Shown: in pieces, positions 48,486 to 57,928 of the stretch | Layout: every line of letters begins with the position of its first letter | Numbering within the stretch: position 1 is the first letter of the stretch | Source: an uncultured Lachnospiraceae bacterium | GTDB taxonomy: Bacteria; Bacillota; Clostridia; Lachnospirales; Lachnospiraceae | Assembly (NCBI GenBank): GCA_951800685.1 | Contig: CATOJY010000022.1 | Span: 1 to 59,839 of the forward strand | Direction of reading: 5' to 3' | Length of the DNA stretch: 59,839 bases | Translations under genes and position numbers: made by a program | The notes under the pieces: model-generated | Database searches by the model: none | What the model saw: the letters and a program-made list of their open reading frames with translations, nothing else | What the model was told of the DNA's origin: nothing

Positions 48486-48904
48486 TGGTACTGGATATAT
48501 TTAAGAAACCGTATACGCTGCGGCGGTTTGAAAAAACAACGATTGTAAAGGGGCGTGCTTGTGCAAGATATTCTGACAGTACAGTAAAGCTGAATGTCCA
48601 GCCGCTTACGATGACGGAGCTTGTCACGCTCCCGGATGGCATACGGCGCTCAAAGAATATCAAAGCGATCGGAGGAGCATTGATCAGGACGGCAGATGAT
48701 GTGGCAGGTACACTAGCTGACAGGCTATATTATCGCGGTGAATGGTATGAGTGCACAGGAGCGGATATCTGGGGAAATACGCCAGTAGGGCAGACAGAAG
48801 CAGTATTTGGCCTGGTTCCCAATGTAGAGAGCGGGGATATCCTTTTATCTCCGGCTGATGAGACGGGGAATGAAGACAGTACTAAGGAAGGGGATCAGGA
48901 ATGA
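48485..48904 (+). CDS. Head-tail joining protein
   Basis: 139 aa. Beta-rich chain with ADRLYYRGEWYECTGADIWGN, a strand pattern common to head closure or stopper proteins. Its start overlaps the previous stop. No specific family assigned. Confidence 0.6.
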   Translation: MVLDIFKKPYTLRRFEKTTIVKGRACARYSDSTVKLNVQPLTMTELVTLPDGIRRSKNIKAIGGALIRTADDVAGTLADRLYYRGEWYECTGADIWGNTPVGQTEAVFGLVPNVESGDILLSPADETGNEDSTKEGDQE

Positions 48905-49476
48905 CATTATCTGGGATCAAAGATTTTTTATGCGATCTGGTAACCGGGGCCTTCCCAGAGAGCTGTGTGATATGGGCAGAGCAGTATAATGCAATGCATC
49001 CACTCCCTCAGGTTACGTTGAAGCTGAAAGACATGTCACTCCCACGGCATCCGGTAAGTATTATAAGAGATGGGATAGTATGCTCATATTATGAGTGCAC
49101 TAAAATACTTGAAGTAAATAGATACACAAACAGCGTGACAGGAGGAGCAGGGGAGATCGCCACATTGGAGAATCCAGCAGTGGATGATCTGGCCCGGCTT
49201 CTTTTATTTTTGCAGTCAGAGATAGGGACCGAGCAAATGTATGTGGCAAATGTATGCATAGAAGGTATGGGTCCGGTACGCGACCTTTCGGAACTTGACA
49301 GGACGCATTACAGATACCGGGCTATGCAGGAATATACAGTGCGATTCGAGCTTGAATATAAAGTAGGTAAAGCAACGGTGCATGTCCCATTTGCTGGGGA
49401 AGGATTGGAACCGGTAATGGAACCGATTGGATATTTTGAAGATGTGGAAATAGAAACGGAGGACATTTATGAGTGA
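48901..49476 (+). CDS. Phage neck terminator (gp12/LIC12-like)
   Basis: 191 aa. LPQVTLKLKDMSLPRHPVS, DDLARLLLFLQSE, RYRAMQEYTVRFELEYKV: this order fits the neck or tail-terminator proteins placed before the sheath gene in contractile phages. Overlaps both neighbours. Confidence 0.65.
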   Translation: MTLSGIKDFLCDLVTGAFPESCVIWAEQYNAMHPLPQVTLKLKDMSLPRHPVSIIRDGIVCSYYECTKILEVNRYTNSVTGGAGEIATLENPAVDDLARLLLFLQSEIGTEQMYVANVCIEGMGPVRDLSELDRTHYRYRAMQEYTVRFELEYKVGKATVHVPFAGEGLEPVMEPIGYFEDVEIETEDIYE

Positions 49477-50605
49477 GATTTTGGACAGGATTGTCAATTG
49501 TAACATATCTATTGAGAAGCCGGTGATGGACAGCGCCAGTTTTGGGACGATCCTTATCATCGGTGATGCGCCGCCTGGTGGCGGAAACGATCTGAGACCT
49601 GTGGATCGGTATACGTCCCTGGCAGAAGTTAAGGATGCAGGATGGGAAGAGCAGTCTGAGATCTATAAGGCGGCAAGGGCAGCTTTCTTGCAGGAACATA
49701 AACCTGAGTTGATCTATATTGCGGTACGGCAGGAAAAGACTGCAGAAAATGAAGCATCAGGCAGCGAACAGGAAGAGGGTACAGAAGATTTGACACAGGC
49801 GGACAGGGCAGAAACAGGAACCAAAATTAGCCTGGAGAAGTTCTCTGATACGGTCAATAGAGTAATCGGTATGCCTGGGTGGTATGGCCTTGCGCTTGCT
49901 GGGGCAGATACGGCTGATTGCGATGAAGTGGCGTATATCATTGAAAGTACAGAAAAATTGTTTGCTTTTTCGATCCAGTCAAAAGAACTTCCGTTGAAAC
50001 TCAGCAGGACTGATTATTTGCGGACTTTTGCGATATACGTAGAGTCAGCAGAAGAATATGCCCATGTAGCATGGCTCACAGAATGCTTTTCTTATGCTCC
50101 TGGCAGTGAAACATGGGCGTATAAGATGCTTTCAGGAATCACACCTGCAGAATTGACTACACGGGAGATGGGGAGATTCGATGAAGCGAACGTGAATTAT
50201 TACACTAGCTGTGCGAACAAAGATATCACATTGCAGGGGAAAGTGCTCGGCGGTGAGTGGATTGATGTAATCCGGTTCCGGGATTGGCTGAAAAATGAGA
50301 TGCAGATAAGGATCTTTTCGTTGTTTGTGCAATACCCGAAAGTTCCGTATCTTGATTCCGGGATAACGCTTGTAGAGAACCAGATGCGCGCAACCCTGCA
50401 GGCGGGCCAGGAAGCCGGAGGGATCGCGGAAACAGAATTTAATGAAGATGGTGAACCGGTAGAAGGATTTACGGTCAAAGTGCCGAAGGCATCATCGTTG
50501 AGTGTTGCACAAAGGGCCTCTAGAAAACTTACTGGATGCAGCTATACTGCAAGACTCGCGGGCGCTATCCATGCAGTTGAGATAAAAGGCAATTTAGTAT
50601 TTTAA
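49469..50605 (+). CDS. Tail sheath protein (DUF3383)
   Basis: 378 aa. FGTILIIGDAP, YTSLAEVKDAGW, YKAARAAFLQ, then VIGMPGWYGLALA and the C-terminal IFSLFVQYPKVPYLDSGI with SYTARLAGAIHAVEIKG match DUF3383 sheath proteins. This makes the phage contractile (myovirus). GGAGG precedes the ATG. A low-complexity insertion (about residues 90-125) is rich in Glu and Ser. Confidence 0.85.
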   Translation: MSEILDRIVNCNISIEKPVMDSASFGTILIIGDAPPGGGNDLRPVDRYTSLAEVKDAGWEEQSEIYKAARAAFLQEHKPELIYIAVRQEKTAENEASGSEQEEGTEDLTQADRAETGTKISLEKFSDTVNRVIGMPGWYGLALAGADTADCDEVAYIIESTEKLFAFSIQSKELPLKLSRTDYLRTFAIYVESAEEYAHVAWLTECFSYAPGSETWAYKMLSGITPAELTTREMGRFDEANVNYYTSCANKDITLQGKVLGGEWIDVIRFRDWLKNEMQIRIFSLFVQYPKVPYLDSGITLVENQMRATLQAGQEAGGIAETEFNEDGEPVEGFTVKVPKASSLSVAQRASRKLTGCSYTARLAGAIHAVEIKGNLVF

Positions 50606-50624
50606 TAAAGGAGGATGACGTAAG

Positions 50625-51044
50625 ATGGATGGTATCATGACATATAACAGCTCAAAGGTCAAGATCGCCCTGGGCACGCATGCTGTAACAGGGTATGCAG
50701 AGGATTCCTTTGTCGTCATAGAGCCGCTCGATGGCGGTGTCACATCAAAAGCTGGATGTGATGGGGAGATCGTGCGGTCAGTAGACCCAAATGAGCGGTT
50801 TAGCGTGAAATTGACATTGCTGGCAAGTTCTCCGACACATAGATTTTTGTTGAACAAATACCGGCAGGATAAGAAGGACGGATCCGGCATCTTCCCGATC
50901 CTGGTCAATGACCTTACAGGAGAAGAAAAATTCTCGGCAAATAAGGCATGGGTAACAAAGATCCCTGCAAAGACAAACGGGATGCAGTCAAACAATAAGG
51001 AATGGGTACTTGAGACCGGGCAGGCAACCGCAGCATATGAGTAG
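50625..51044 (+). CDS. Tail tube protein (DUF3277-like)
   Basis: 139 aa. YNSSKVKIALGTHAVTGYAEDSF, then KAGCDGEIVRSVDPNERFSV and LLASSPTHRFLLNKYR match phage tube proteins next to DUF3383 sheaths. AAAGGAGG precedes the ATG. Confidence 0.82.
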   Translation: MDGIMTYNSSKVKIALGTHAVTGYAEDSFVVIEPLDGGVTSKAGCDGEIVRSVDPNERFSVKLTLLASSPTHRFLLNKYRQDKKDGSGIFPILVNDLTGEEKFSANKAWVTKIPAKTNGMQSNNKEWVLETGQATAAYE

Positions 51045-51056
51045 GAGGGGTGAAAA

Positions 51057-51593
51057 GTGAACGAAGCAAGGAATATCGCAAAGATGATGAATCCGACAGA
51101 GCAGAAGATCGGTGAAAATACGTTTTACATTTATCCGCTTCCGGCATTTACTGCGGCGAACCTGAGTGCTGATGTGGTCAGCTTGCTTGCGCCGCTGGTC
51201 GGCGGTATCGCGGGTGCACTTGCGGCAGGCAGCAAGGACGATGGCACAGGAGAAAATAAAAGCTTAATGGATATGGATGTCAGCGAAGCAGCCCCGCATA
51301 TAGCAAGGGCTTTTTCTTTGCTTTCTGCAGATAAGACAGAGCAGCTTTTACGGAATTTGTTAACAAATAAAAATGTCGTAGTAAAACAGGAGGGGAGCCC
51401 GGATGCGGATTATCTGACAGAAGATAAATGCAATGAGATCTTCTGCGGCAATGTGCAGAACATGTTTATTCTTGCATTCCACGTGATTAAGGTGAATTAC
51501 GGAGATTTTTTCGAGAGTATCGGGAGCCGATCTGGCAGTGTGAAGACTGCGGTGATGGGTCTGGTATCTCCCGGTATGGCACCCTTGACGTAA
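51057..51593 (+). CDS. Tail assembly chaperone (first frame)
   Basis: 178 aa from a GTG after AGGAGGGG. NTFYIYPLPAFTAANLSADVVSLLAPL, a central acidic part and IFCGNVQNMFILAFHVIKVNYGDFF (in part) match the chaperones placed between tube and tape measure. At codons 150-152 the sequence T-TTT-TTC (51506-51512) is a classic -1 slippery heptamer. A -1 shift there opens a frame that runs through 51772 and would add a C-terminal extension. Confidence 0.8.
   Translation: MNEARNIAKMMNPTEQKIGENTFYIYPLPAFTAANLSADVVSLLAPLVGGIAGALAAGSKDDGTGENKSLMDMDVSEAAPHIARAFSLLSADKTEQLLRNLLTNKNVVVKQEGSPDADYLTEDKCNEIFCGNVQNMFILAFHVIKVNYGDFFESIGSRSGSVKTAVMGLVSPGMAPLT
51506..51512 (+). promoter_or_regulatory. Candidate -1 ribosomal frameshift site
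   Basis: T TTT TTC in the chaperone frame (Asp-Phe-Phe). The -1 frame is open from 51491 to 51772, so a shift would give a product of about 238 aa. Tail chaperone pairs of many phages are made this way. Confidence 0.5.
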
Positions 51594-51613
51594 GCCAATT
51601 CTGCGAACTGGAA

Positions 51614-51772
51614 ATGAGAATGTATATCCTGATAAAGGCAAGGCTGGCTAGCATGGAAGAATTGAAGACCTGCTATACGCTGGGAGAAGCATTGAAACTG
51701 TATGCGCTTTACAGAATGGATCTGGATATCGAACGGATGAAGATAGAAGAGATGAATGAAAGGGGGGAATAG
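51614..51772 (+). CDS. Second tail assembly chaperone segment
   Basis: 52 codons from ATG 51614. The protein YILIKARLASMEELKTCYTLGEALKLYALYRM (in part), then a charged coil, has the TLGEAL...YR pattern of the GT-type second chaperone parts (YTLEDLLD-like). It is in the -1 frame relative to the first chaperone and joined to it by an open frame. Either it is translated by frameshift from 51506-51512, or it starts on its own at the ATG, which lacks a strong ribosome binding site. Confidence 0.6.
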   Translation: MRMYILIKARLASMEELKTCYTLGEALKLYALYRMDLDIERMKIEEMNERGE

Positions 51773-51775
51773 CCG

Positions 51776-53671
51776 TTGACGATACGTGATATAGCGATCG
51801 CTCTTGGTTTTAAAGTGGATGATGATTCACTAAAAGAAGCCGAAGGAAAGATCAACAATATCAAGAATTTTGCCGTGAAAGCGCTGGGAGCTATCGGTAT
51901 TGGCTTTTCCCTTTCGCAAATGAATGCCCTTGCAGAGGAATTTAACGGCATCAATGACCAGATCAGGAATGCCACATCTGCCCTGGGTGATCAGAAAGAC
52001 ATACAGGCAAAGATCATGCAGTCCGCAAACGATACGAAGATGGCATATGCGGATACGGCAAAGACAGTCGTCGCCCTTGTGCAGGAAAATAAGGAACTGT
52101 TCGGCAATATTGATGAAGCGATCGCTTTTAATGATGCGCTGGTCAAGACCTTTAAAACGGCCGGAAAGAGCAATGAAGAGATCAGCAGCCTTATGGAAGC
52201 AGTCAATAAGTCTTTTGCGAAAGGCAAGGTCGATACAGAGACCCTGAACCAGCTCATGGAACGCTCGCCGGAGGCAGTAGCTTATTTGAACAAGCAGTTG
52301 GGCAGTACAACAGACCAGCTCGAACAGATGGCCGCAGACGGCAAGATAGCCTTATCTGACCTGAAAGAGGCGTTTGTAGGGAATGCAGATGCAATCAATG
52401 AAGCATTTAGCGGCCTGGATTATAGTATAACTGACGGCCTGCTGTATATCAGGAATAAATGGGGCTACTGGCTGGATGACATCAATTCTAGTATTGGCTT
52501 GACAAAGACATTATCAAAGTATATGACACGGGCGTTCGACACAGTTATGAAGGGGCTGGACAAGGTAAAGGACATTGCCGTCAGGGTAACAGAGAAATTC
52601 GGCGGCATGGAGAATGTACTCCGGTTTATCGGGATAGCGGCGGCAGTCGCCATTGCTGCTTTTAAAGGAAAAAAGATTCTGTTGTTTCTAAAATCTTTTA
52701 CGAGTCTGCTGAATGTAGCGAACCTAAAAATCATGGCAATTATAGCCGTAATACTAGCAATTGCGCTGATCGTAGATGACTTCATAAATTTTATGCAGGG
52801 CAATGACAGTGTCATCGGTGATGTGCTTAAGAAGATGGGGTATGATGTCGACGAGGTTCGGGACAGAATCATCACAGCGTGGAACAAGGTCAAAGGATTC
52901 CTGACGCAGGTATGGCTGGCGATATCCAGTATAGCTGGAACTGTAGTTGCAAAACTGAAAGAATTCTGGCTGGAAAATGGCGAAGAGATCATGGCAAGGC
53001 TTACTGCCATCTGGGACGGGCTGGTAACATACCTTAGTGCAAGATGGAACAGGATAAAAGAGGCAGCAATTTTTATTTTCAATCTGTTAAAGGCTTTCTG
53101 GGACCAGTGGGGAGATAAGATAAAGGCAGCTTTTTCCGCGATCTTTGCAATGGTCGGTGAACAGTTCATGGCGTTCCTCAAAGTCGTACAAGGATTTGTT
53201 GATATCATAGCCGGCATATTCTCAGGCGATTGGGAGCGAGTATGGCAGGGCGTACAGGAAGTCATAACCGGAGTCTGGGAAGGGATACTGTCTTTTTTAC
53301 AGGGCATCTGGAAAGCGATTTACGCGCTGTTTGGTGACCAGATAGATGCGGTCGTGGAGCAGGTAGAGGGATTTGTAAAGAAGATCACAGACATGATGCA
53401 GGGGATCAAAGACTTCTTCGGTGGGATCGGTGACAGCATTGGTGGCTTTATAGGTGATGTCGGCGACTTTTTTACTGGAGGAGCGAAAGTAACGAATACC
53501 ACAGTTGCAAATGCCAGCGGTACAGGAAACCGGACGAACAATGTGAACCAGGATGTGAAGATTGAAAATAAATTTTATGGAGTAGATCAGCAGACGATGT
53601 CAAAAGCAGCGACAAAGTCAGCAGATGACACAACGGACCAACTTGCAAAAGGCCTCAAGTATGGTACATAA
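51776..53671 (+). CDS. Tail tape measure protein
   Basis: 631 aa from a TTG after AGGGGGG. The N-terminus IALGFKVDDDSLKEAEGKINN (in part) and FGNIDEAIAFNDALVKTFK are tape-measure blocks; hydrophobic helices at about 290-350 and repeated Trp-rich helices (about 380-560) follow. The tail ends in a conserved VNQDVKIENKFYG motif. It sets tail length and helps DNA ejection; from a rule of thumb of about 0.15 nm per residue the tail would be near 95 nm. Confidence 0.92.
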   Translation: MTIRDIAIALGFKVDDDSLKEAEGKINNIKNFAVKALGAIGIGFSLSQMNALAEEFNGINDQIRNATSALGDQKDIQAKIMQSANDTKMAYADTAKTVVALVQENKELFGNIDEAIAFNDALVKTFKTAGKSNEEISSLMEAVNKSFAKGKVDTETLNQLMERSPEAVAYLNKQLGSTTDQLEQMAADGKIALSDLKEAFVGNADAINEAFSGLDYSITDGLLYIRNKWGYWLDDINSSIGLTKTLSKYMTRAFDTVMKGLDKVKDIAVRVTEKFGGMENVLRFIGIAAAVAIAAFKGKKILLFLKSFTSLLNVANLKIMAIIAVILAIALIVDDFINFMQGNDSVIGDVLKKMGYDVDEVRDRIITAWNKVKGFLTQVWLAISSIAGTVVAKLKEFWLENGEEIMARLTAIWDGLVTYLSARWNRIKEAAIFIFNLLKAFWDQWGDKIKAAFSAIFAMVGEQFMAFLKVVQGFVDIIAGIFSGDWERVWQGVQEVITGVWEGILSFLQGIWKAIYALFGDQIDAVVEQVEGFVKKITDMMQGIKDFFGGIGDSIGGFIGDVGDFFTGGAKVTNTTVANASGTGNRTNNVNQDVKIENKFYGVDQQTMSKAATKSADDTTDQLAKGLKYGT

Positions 53672-53688
53672 GGAAGGAGGCGGCATAA

Positions 53689-54258
53689 ATGAGGTTACGG
53701 CCATGTTCGGTCAACGGGATTGAATTTGACGCCCTGATCAGCGAGAGTAAGTCACATTCGGCAGAGGTTCCAGAATACGCAGTTGAATCTGGATTTTCGG
53801 TATCAGACAATATCAGCATCAAACCGATGGTCATTGAGATCACAGCTAACTTGACAAATACACCGGTCACATGGGATTCTCACGGAAACGGGAGAGTAGA
53901 AACGATAGTGGCACAACTTGAGAACTTGTATTTTTCGAGGCAGCTTGTCACGGTAATGACCAGCACAGATACGTATAGAAACATGGCCATCACGTCACTG
54001 GCTGTGCCGAAGGATACAGAGAATAAGACTTCCAGGGATATTAGAATTACGTTGAAAGAAGTGACGATTGTTTCAGCGCAATCAACTACTATACCGGCCT
54101 CTTATACCCGTGGCGGGGATACGGGAGCGAATGCAGGGACTTCTGGCACTGGTAAGTCTTCCGGAAGCGGAAGCGGGAACGGGACAGGTACTTCTGGATC
54201 TGGGAAAGCAGAATCAGAGAAGAAAGCATCAATTTTGTATAATCTGATAAATAATTGA
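53689..54258 (+). CDS. Baseplate Dit-like protein
   Basis: 189 aa. MRLRPCSVNGIEFDALISESK, then VPEYAVESGFSVSDNISIKP, the start of Dit-like baseplate hub proteins of simple contractile phages. A Gly/Ser/Thr-rich low-complexity region (about 145-178) precedes a short tail. AAGGAGG precedes the ATG. Confidence 0.72.
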   Translation: MRLRPCSVNGIEFDALISESKSHSAEVPEYAVESGFSVSDNISIKPMVIEITANLTNTPVTWDSHGNGRVETIVAQLENLYFSRQLVTVMTSTDTYRNMAITSLAVPKDTENKTSRDIRITLKEVTIVSAQSTTIPASYTRGGDTGANAGTSGTGKSSGSGSGNGTGTSGSGKAESEKKASILYNLINN

Positions 54259-54268
54259 GGTGGGCAGT

Positions 54269-54616
54269 ATGGTTGAATATATTCAGGTCCCGAACATGAA
54301 CGACAGTTTTTCGCGTGTGGTGTTATGCCGGCAAGAATACCTGGTTCGGTTTACATACAACGGTACATATGATTACTGGTCGTTCGGGGTCTATGATAAA
54401 GATAAGAATATCCTCCTACAGCAGAGAAAGATCGTACCGCTGGCGCCGTTGACGCATTTTGATGTGTCTGTCAATATCCCGCAGGGAATATTTGGGTGTT
54501 TCACAAACTTAAAGCAGGTCGGAAGAAATGATTTTGTGAATGGAAAAGCTGACTTTGCTTTTATACCATGGGAAGACCTGGATGAATGGAGGATGCGGAA
54601 TGAGATTATTCGATAG
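54269..54616 (+). CDS. Baseplate plug protein (Pam3 gp18-like)
   Basis: 115 aa. VEYIQVPNMNDSFSRVVL, then YLVRFTYNGTYDYWSFGVYDK and LKQVGRNDFVNGKADFAFI match the plug domain of Pam3-like baseplates. The ATG at 54269 follows GAGGTGGG. It overlaps the next gene by 17 bp. Confidence 0.7.
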   Translation: MVEYIQVPNMNDSFSRVVLCRQEYLVRFTYNGTYDYWSFGVYDKDKNILLQQRKIVPLAPLTHFDVSVNIPQGIFGCFTNLKQVGRNDFVNGKADFAFIPWEDLDEWRMRNEIIR

Positions 54617-55502
54617 GCAGGCAAGGGTAACTATAGGGGAGGGCGGCGGATCCGGATTTGAGATTGGAACCCCAGGGGCGAATGGGATCCCGCTGCATGT
54701 AAAATTTTCTTTTGAAAAAGCGGATGTGGAAAGTCCGAATACGGGGAAAGTGACGATATGGAACTTAAATAAGGAGCATCTTGCGGAACTTGAAAAACAA
54801 GACTGTATTGTCATCGTACGGGCAGGGTATGCAGATAATATCATGCAGGCTTTTGCAGGGACGGTCACAAATGCATCTACGTCAAAAGAAGGTGCGGACC
54901 GTATGACAGAGATCGAGCTGTCCTCAAATATGGTGGAGTTAAGGGACACAAGTTTCTCGCTCTCTTATGCAGAAGGAACAAAGACGGAAGTTATCTATCA
55001 AGAAGCTGCGGCAAAAATGGGGCTTCCAGCCAGCTTTTCTCCTGGGGCGCTGGTACATCAAACAGTCCTTGCGGGCGGATTTAGTTTTGTAGGTGGGGCA
55101 AAGAACCTTTTAAACAGGCTGACACGTATGGACGGGATTAACTGGACGATACAGGATGGCATCATTCAGTTTCTTAAGCCGGGAGAACCGATCTCAACAG
55201 ATTGCTATGAGCTGAATGCTGGAAGCGGGCTGATCGGGATGCCGAAGCGTGTGAACATCTCAGCAGGAAGTGGGAGCAGTAAGGGAGGATCCGAAACAGC
55301 AGATTCCGGAAGCGAGTCAGCACAGCTAGGGTGGGAAGTGACATATCTCATGAACCTGGCGATTGGCGTAAACAGTTATGTGCATATCAGCAGCGAGGCG
55401 GTGAACGGATATTTCCGCGTGCAGAAGATATCGATAGAAGGTGATAACTACGAAGGGGACTGGCAGTGTAAGGCAACAGTATTGGAGGTGACAGGGGCAT
55501 GA
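54600..55502 (+). CDS. Baseplate hub protein (gp27/gpD-like)
   Basis: 300 aa. IGTPGANGIPLHVKFSFEKADVESPNTGKVTIWNL (in part), LVHQTVLAGGFSFVG and QDGIIQFLKPGEP match hub proteins of simple myoviruses. A Ser/Gly-rich insertion lies near residue 240. ATG 54600, with GGAGG upstream. Confidence 0.72.
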   Translation: MRLFDRQARVTIGEGGGSGFEIGTPGANGIPLHVKFSFEKADVESPNTGKVTIWNLNKEHLAELEKQDCIVIVRAGYADNIMQAFAGTVTNASTSKEGADRMTEIELSSNMVELRDTSFSLSYAEGTKTEVIYQEAAAKMGLPASFSPGALVHQTVLAGGFSFVGGAKNLLNRLTRMDGINWTIQDGIIQFLKPGEPISTDCYELNAGSGLIGMPKRVNISAGSGSSKGGSETADSGSESAQLGWEVTYLMNLAIGVNSYVHISSEAVNGYFRVQKISIEGDNYEGDWQCKATVLEVTGA

Positions 55503-56107
55503 TGCAGGAATTTGTACAGCAGATGGAGGAAACGATACGGGAGGCAACTTATGATATGCATACGGCTCTTCCCGGTACAATAGCAGCGTTTGATCCGGTA
55601 TCTAGTATGGCAACGGTAAAACCGGAGGGTTCTGCAGCAATGAAAAATGGTCAGCGCCTCAAATATCCATCGATCGTGAAAGTGCCAGTAGTTTTTCCAC
55701 AGGCCGGCGGACAGGACACTGTGATAGCGTTTCCGGTAAAGCCAGGGGATGGATGTCTGATCATCATCTGTGAGAATGACTTGAAACCGTGGATGAGCCA
55801 TGGGAAAGAGACTGAGAGCGATATGAAATTTGACCTGACAAACGCCGTGTGCATTCCGGGCTTGTTCAGCGAAGGGAATGAGGCGGTGCAAAAGGCTGTA
55901 GAGGAAAATGCGGTCATCATAAAAAACAAGGACATGGAGATGATGCTGAAAGAAGACAAACTGCAGATCGAATATAAGCAGAACCGTATACAGGTGGATC
56001 CTGATAAAGTATCTATGAAATGTGGTGGAAAGAGTCTTTCTGTAAAAAGATCACGGGTGGAGATAGAAGGCGACCTGTATGTAAGCGGTTCCATAGAAGG
56101 AGGGTGA
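55499..56107 (+). CDS. Gp138-type membrane-puncturing spike
   Basis: 202 aa. An OB-fold N-terminus (HTALPGTIAAFDPVSSMATVKP, FPVKPGDGCLIIICENDLKPW) and a beta-helix-like C-terminus (QIEYKQNRIQVDPDKVSMKC) match Gp138/gpV-type spikes that pierce the envelope. ATG 55499 with GGAGGTG upstream. Confidence 0.8.
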   Translation: MMQEFVQQMEETIREATYDMHTALPGTIAAFDPVSSMATVKPEGSAAMKNGQRLKYPSIVKVPVVFPQAGGQDTVIAFPVKPGDGCLIIICENDLKPWMSHGKETESDMKFDLTNAVCIPGLFSEGNEAVQKAVEENAVIIKNKDMEMMLKEDKLQIEYKQNRIQVDPDKVSMKCGGKSLSVKRSRVEIEGDLYVSGSIEGG

Positions 56108-56115
56108 TATTTACC

Positions 56116-56469
56116 ATGAAAGATATCCTGCTCGATAAAAAAGGTGATATTGCATTGACGGAAGAAGGTGATATCTCCCTTGTCACAAGCCCTGTGCAGG
56201 CGGTATTGATCAAGCTGAAATGGTTTTTTAAAGAATGGGTATTTGACCCAGAAAAGGGGATTCCATGGTTTGAGTCTATTCTCGTAAAGGATCCGGACAT
56301 CGACGGGATCAAGAAAAGGATGATCAGGGAAATGCTTGATGTAGATGATGTGCTGGAAGTGCCACGTCTGGATATCTCTGTGGATCCGAAGACAAGGCAG
56401 GCAGATATCAGGTTTACGATCCGCACGGACAAAGAAACCTATGAGGAGGAGGCGGTACTGCATGGATGA
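56116..56469 (+). CDS. Baseplate wedge protein (gp25/gpW, DUF2634-like)
   Basis: 117 aa. ILLDKKGDIALTEEGDISLV, KWFFKEWVFDPEKGIPWFESI and LEVPRLDISVDPKTR match the gp25-like wedge proteins. ATG at 56116 after GGAGGG. It overlaps the next gene by 8 bp. Confidence 0.8.
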   Translation: MKDILLDKKGDIALTEEGDISLVTSPVQAVLIKLKWFFKEWVFDPEKGIPWFESILVKDPDIDGIKKRMIREMLDVDDVLEVPRLDISVDPKTRQADIRFTIRTDKETYEEEAVLHG

Positions 56470-57928
56470 ATATGGCGTGACACAAAATGGATTTGTGCGG
56501 AAACGACTTGATAAGATAAAGGAGGGCGTATATGAGAAACTGAGAGAAGGCTGGGGTTATGATGTCACAATCAATCCGCAGTCTTTTTTGAATGTCCTTG
56601 TGACAGGGTTTTCTGATGAATTAGCGAAAATCTGGGAAGTGGCAGAAGATACATATTATGCTATGTATACGATGAGCGCGGAAGGGGCAAATCTGGATAA
56701 TGCGATGCAGTTCGGCGGCATCACAAGGGAGCGGGATTCGAGGACAACATATATGCTGGCTTGCACAGCGCCGGATGACACGATGGTGCCGTATGGTGTA
56801 CTGGTAAAATCTGCGACGAACCCTGAAAAACTATTCCGGTGTACAAATACACAGGTGATTGGCCGTGAAAATTTCAGGAAAATCGTGATAAAACCTTATA
56901 TGGAATCAGGTATCGACTTGTTTTACATTACGGTCAACAGGAACAGTTATCAGTATGTCCGTCATGCTGGTGAAGGTGCAGAAGATGTTCTGAGGGCATT
57001 TGCGGATATGATAGACGAAAAAGGTATAAAAGTATGGGTTGATGAAGAAAACCTCTCATTGGGGCTGGAAGACGTTTATAAGCAGACCTCAAACACGCTT
57101 GCGATATCAAATAACCTGCTGGTAGAGTCTGTAACGTCAAATATCCTGTTTGAAAGCATGGAATATGGCCCCGTCGTGATAGCAGACGGCTTGATCAAGG
57201 AGATGGTGACACTTGATACCGGGATCAGGGAGATCACGAATGATATAGCACCGGTGTTAGGCAGGTTTGAAGCAGACGATGTAGAAGCCAGGCAGAATTT
57301 TGTAAAACGCTGCGCAACGCGGTCTAAGAATATGATCGAGAGTGTCACAGCAGAAATCTATAATTCTGTTGATAATGTGTTATCTGTCGCTGGATATGAA
57401 AATGATAAGGAGACTACAGACGCAGAGGGCAGGCCGCCTAAATGCGTCGAGTTTATCGTTGATGGCGGGGACGAAGGGGAGATCGCTAACATAATCTACC
57501 AGAAAAAGACAAATGGCGTAAGAGCTTATGGGAATATCCTGATGGATGTGGCAGACATGTTTGGCAACATTCACAAGGTCGGGTTCAACAGGCCCGATTA
57601 TCTTTACGTATGGATGAAGATCGTTGTCACGAAAGAACAAGGAAGATCTATTGCGCCGAACTATGCACAGCTTGCGCAGGAGTCAATACTGGATGATGCA
57701 AAAGTACTGCAAGTTGGTGACAGCGTATATCTGCAGAAGTTCCTCACGAATATCTATAAGAATCTGGTCGTTGTGTCAATGGTGGATATCAGGGCCTTTG
57801 CGGCGTCTTCTGAGAAATATATACCAGCGGAAGAAGAGTATAGACCGGATAACATCGAGGTGAGCCATAGACAGAAAGCCGTCTTTGACGTTTCCAGAAT
57901 CGAGGTGGTACTGCGTGATAAATCTTGA
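56462..57928 (+). CDS. Baseplate J-like protein (gp47/gpJ)
   Basis: 488 aa. QNGFVRKRLDKIKEGVYEKL, NVLVTGFSDELAKIWEVAED, YYAMYTMSAEGANLDN and a C-terminal LYVWMKIVVTKEQG match the GpJ family, a wedge component that triggers sheath contraction. ATG at 56462, coupled to the previous gene. Confidence 0.85.
   Translation: MDEYGVTQNGFVRKRLDKIKEGVYEKLREGWGYDVTINPQSFLNVLVTGFSDELAKIWEVAEDTYYAMYTMSAEGANLDNAMQFGGITRERDSRTTYMLACTAPDDTMVPYGVLVKSATNPEKLFRCTNTQVIGRENFRKIVIKPYMESGIDLFYITVNRNSYQYVRHAGEGAEDVLRAFADMIDEKGIKVWVDEENLSLGLEDVYKQTSNTLAISNNLLVESVTSNILFESMEYGPVVIADGLIKEMVTLDTGIREITNDIAPVLGRFEADDVEARQNFVKRCATRSKNMIESVTAEIYNSVDNVLSVAGYENDKETTDAEGRPPKCVEFIVDGGDEGEIANIIYQKKTNGVRAYGNILMDVADMFGNIHKVGFNRPDYLYVWMKIVVTKEQGRSIAPNYAQLAQESILDDAKVLQVGDSVYLQKFLTNIYKNLVVVSMVDIRAFAASSEKYIPAEEEYRPDNIEVSHRQKAVFDVSRIEVVLRDKS

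Noticed and set aside
51560..51593. Frameshift near the end of the first chaperone frame
   Set aside because: No XXXYYYZ heptamer is present there; the upstream T-TTT-TTC is the only good candidate.
52465..53307. Long minus-strand open frame of 280 codons opposite the tape measure gene
   Set aside because: It is antisense to a clear tape measure gene, Ser/Ile-rich as expected of a shadow frame, and has no start signals.
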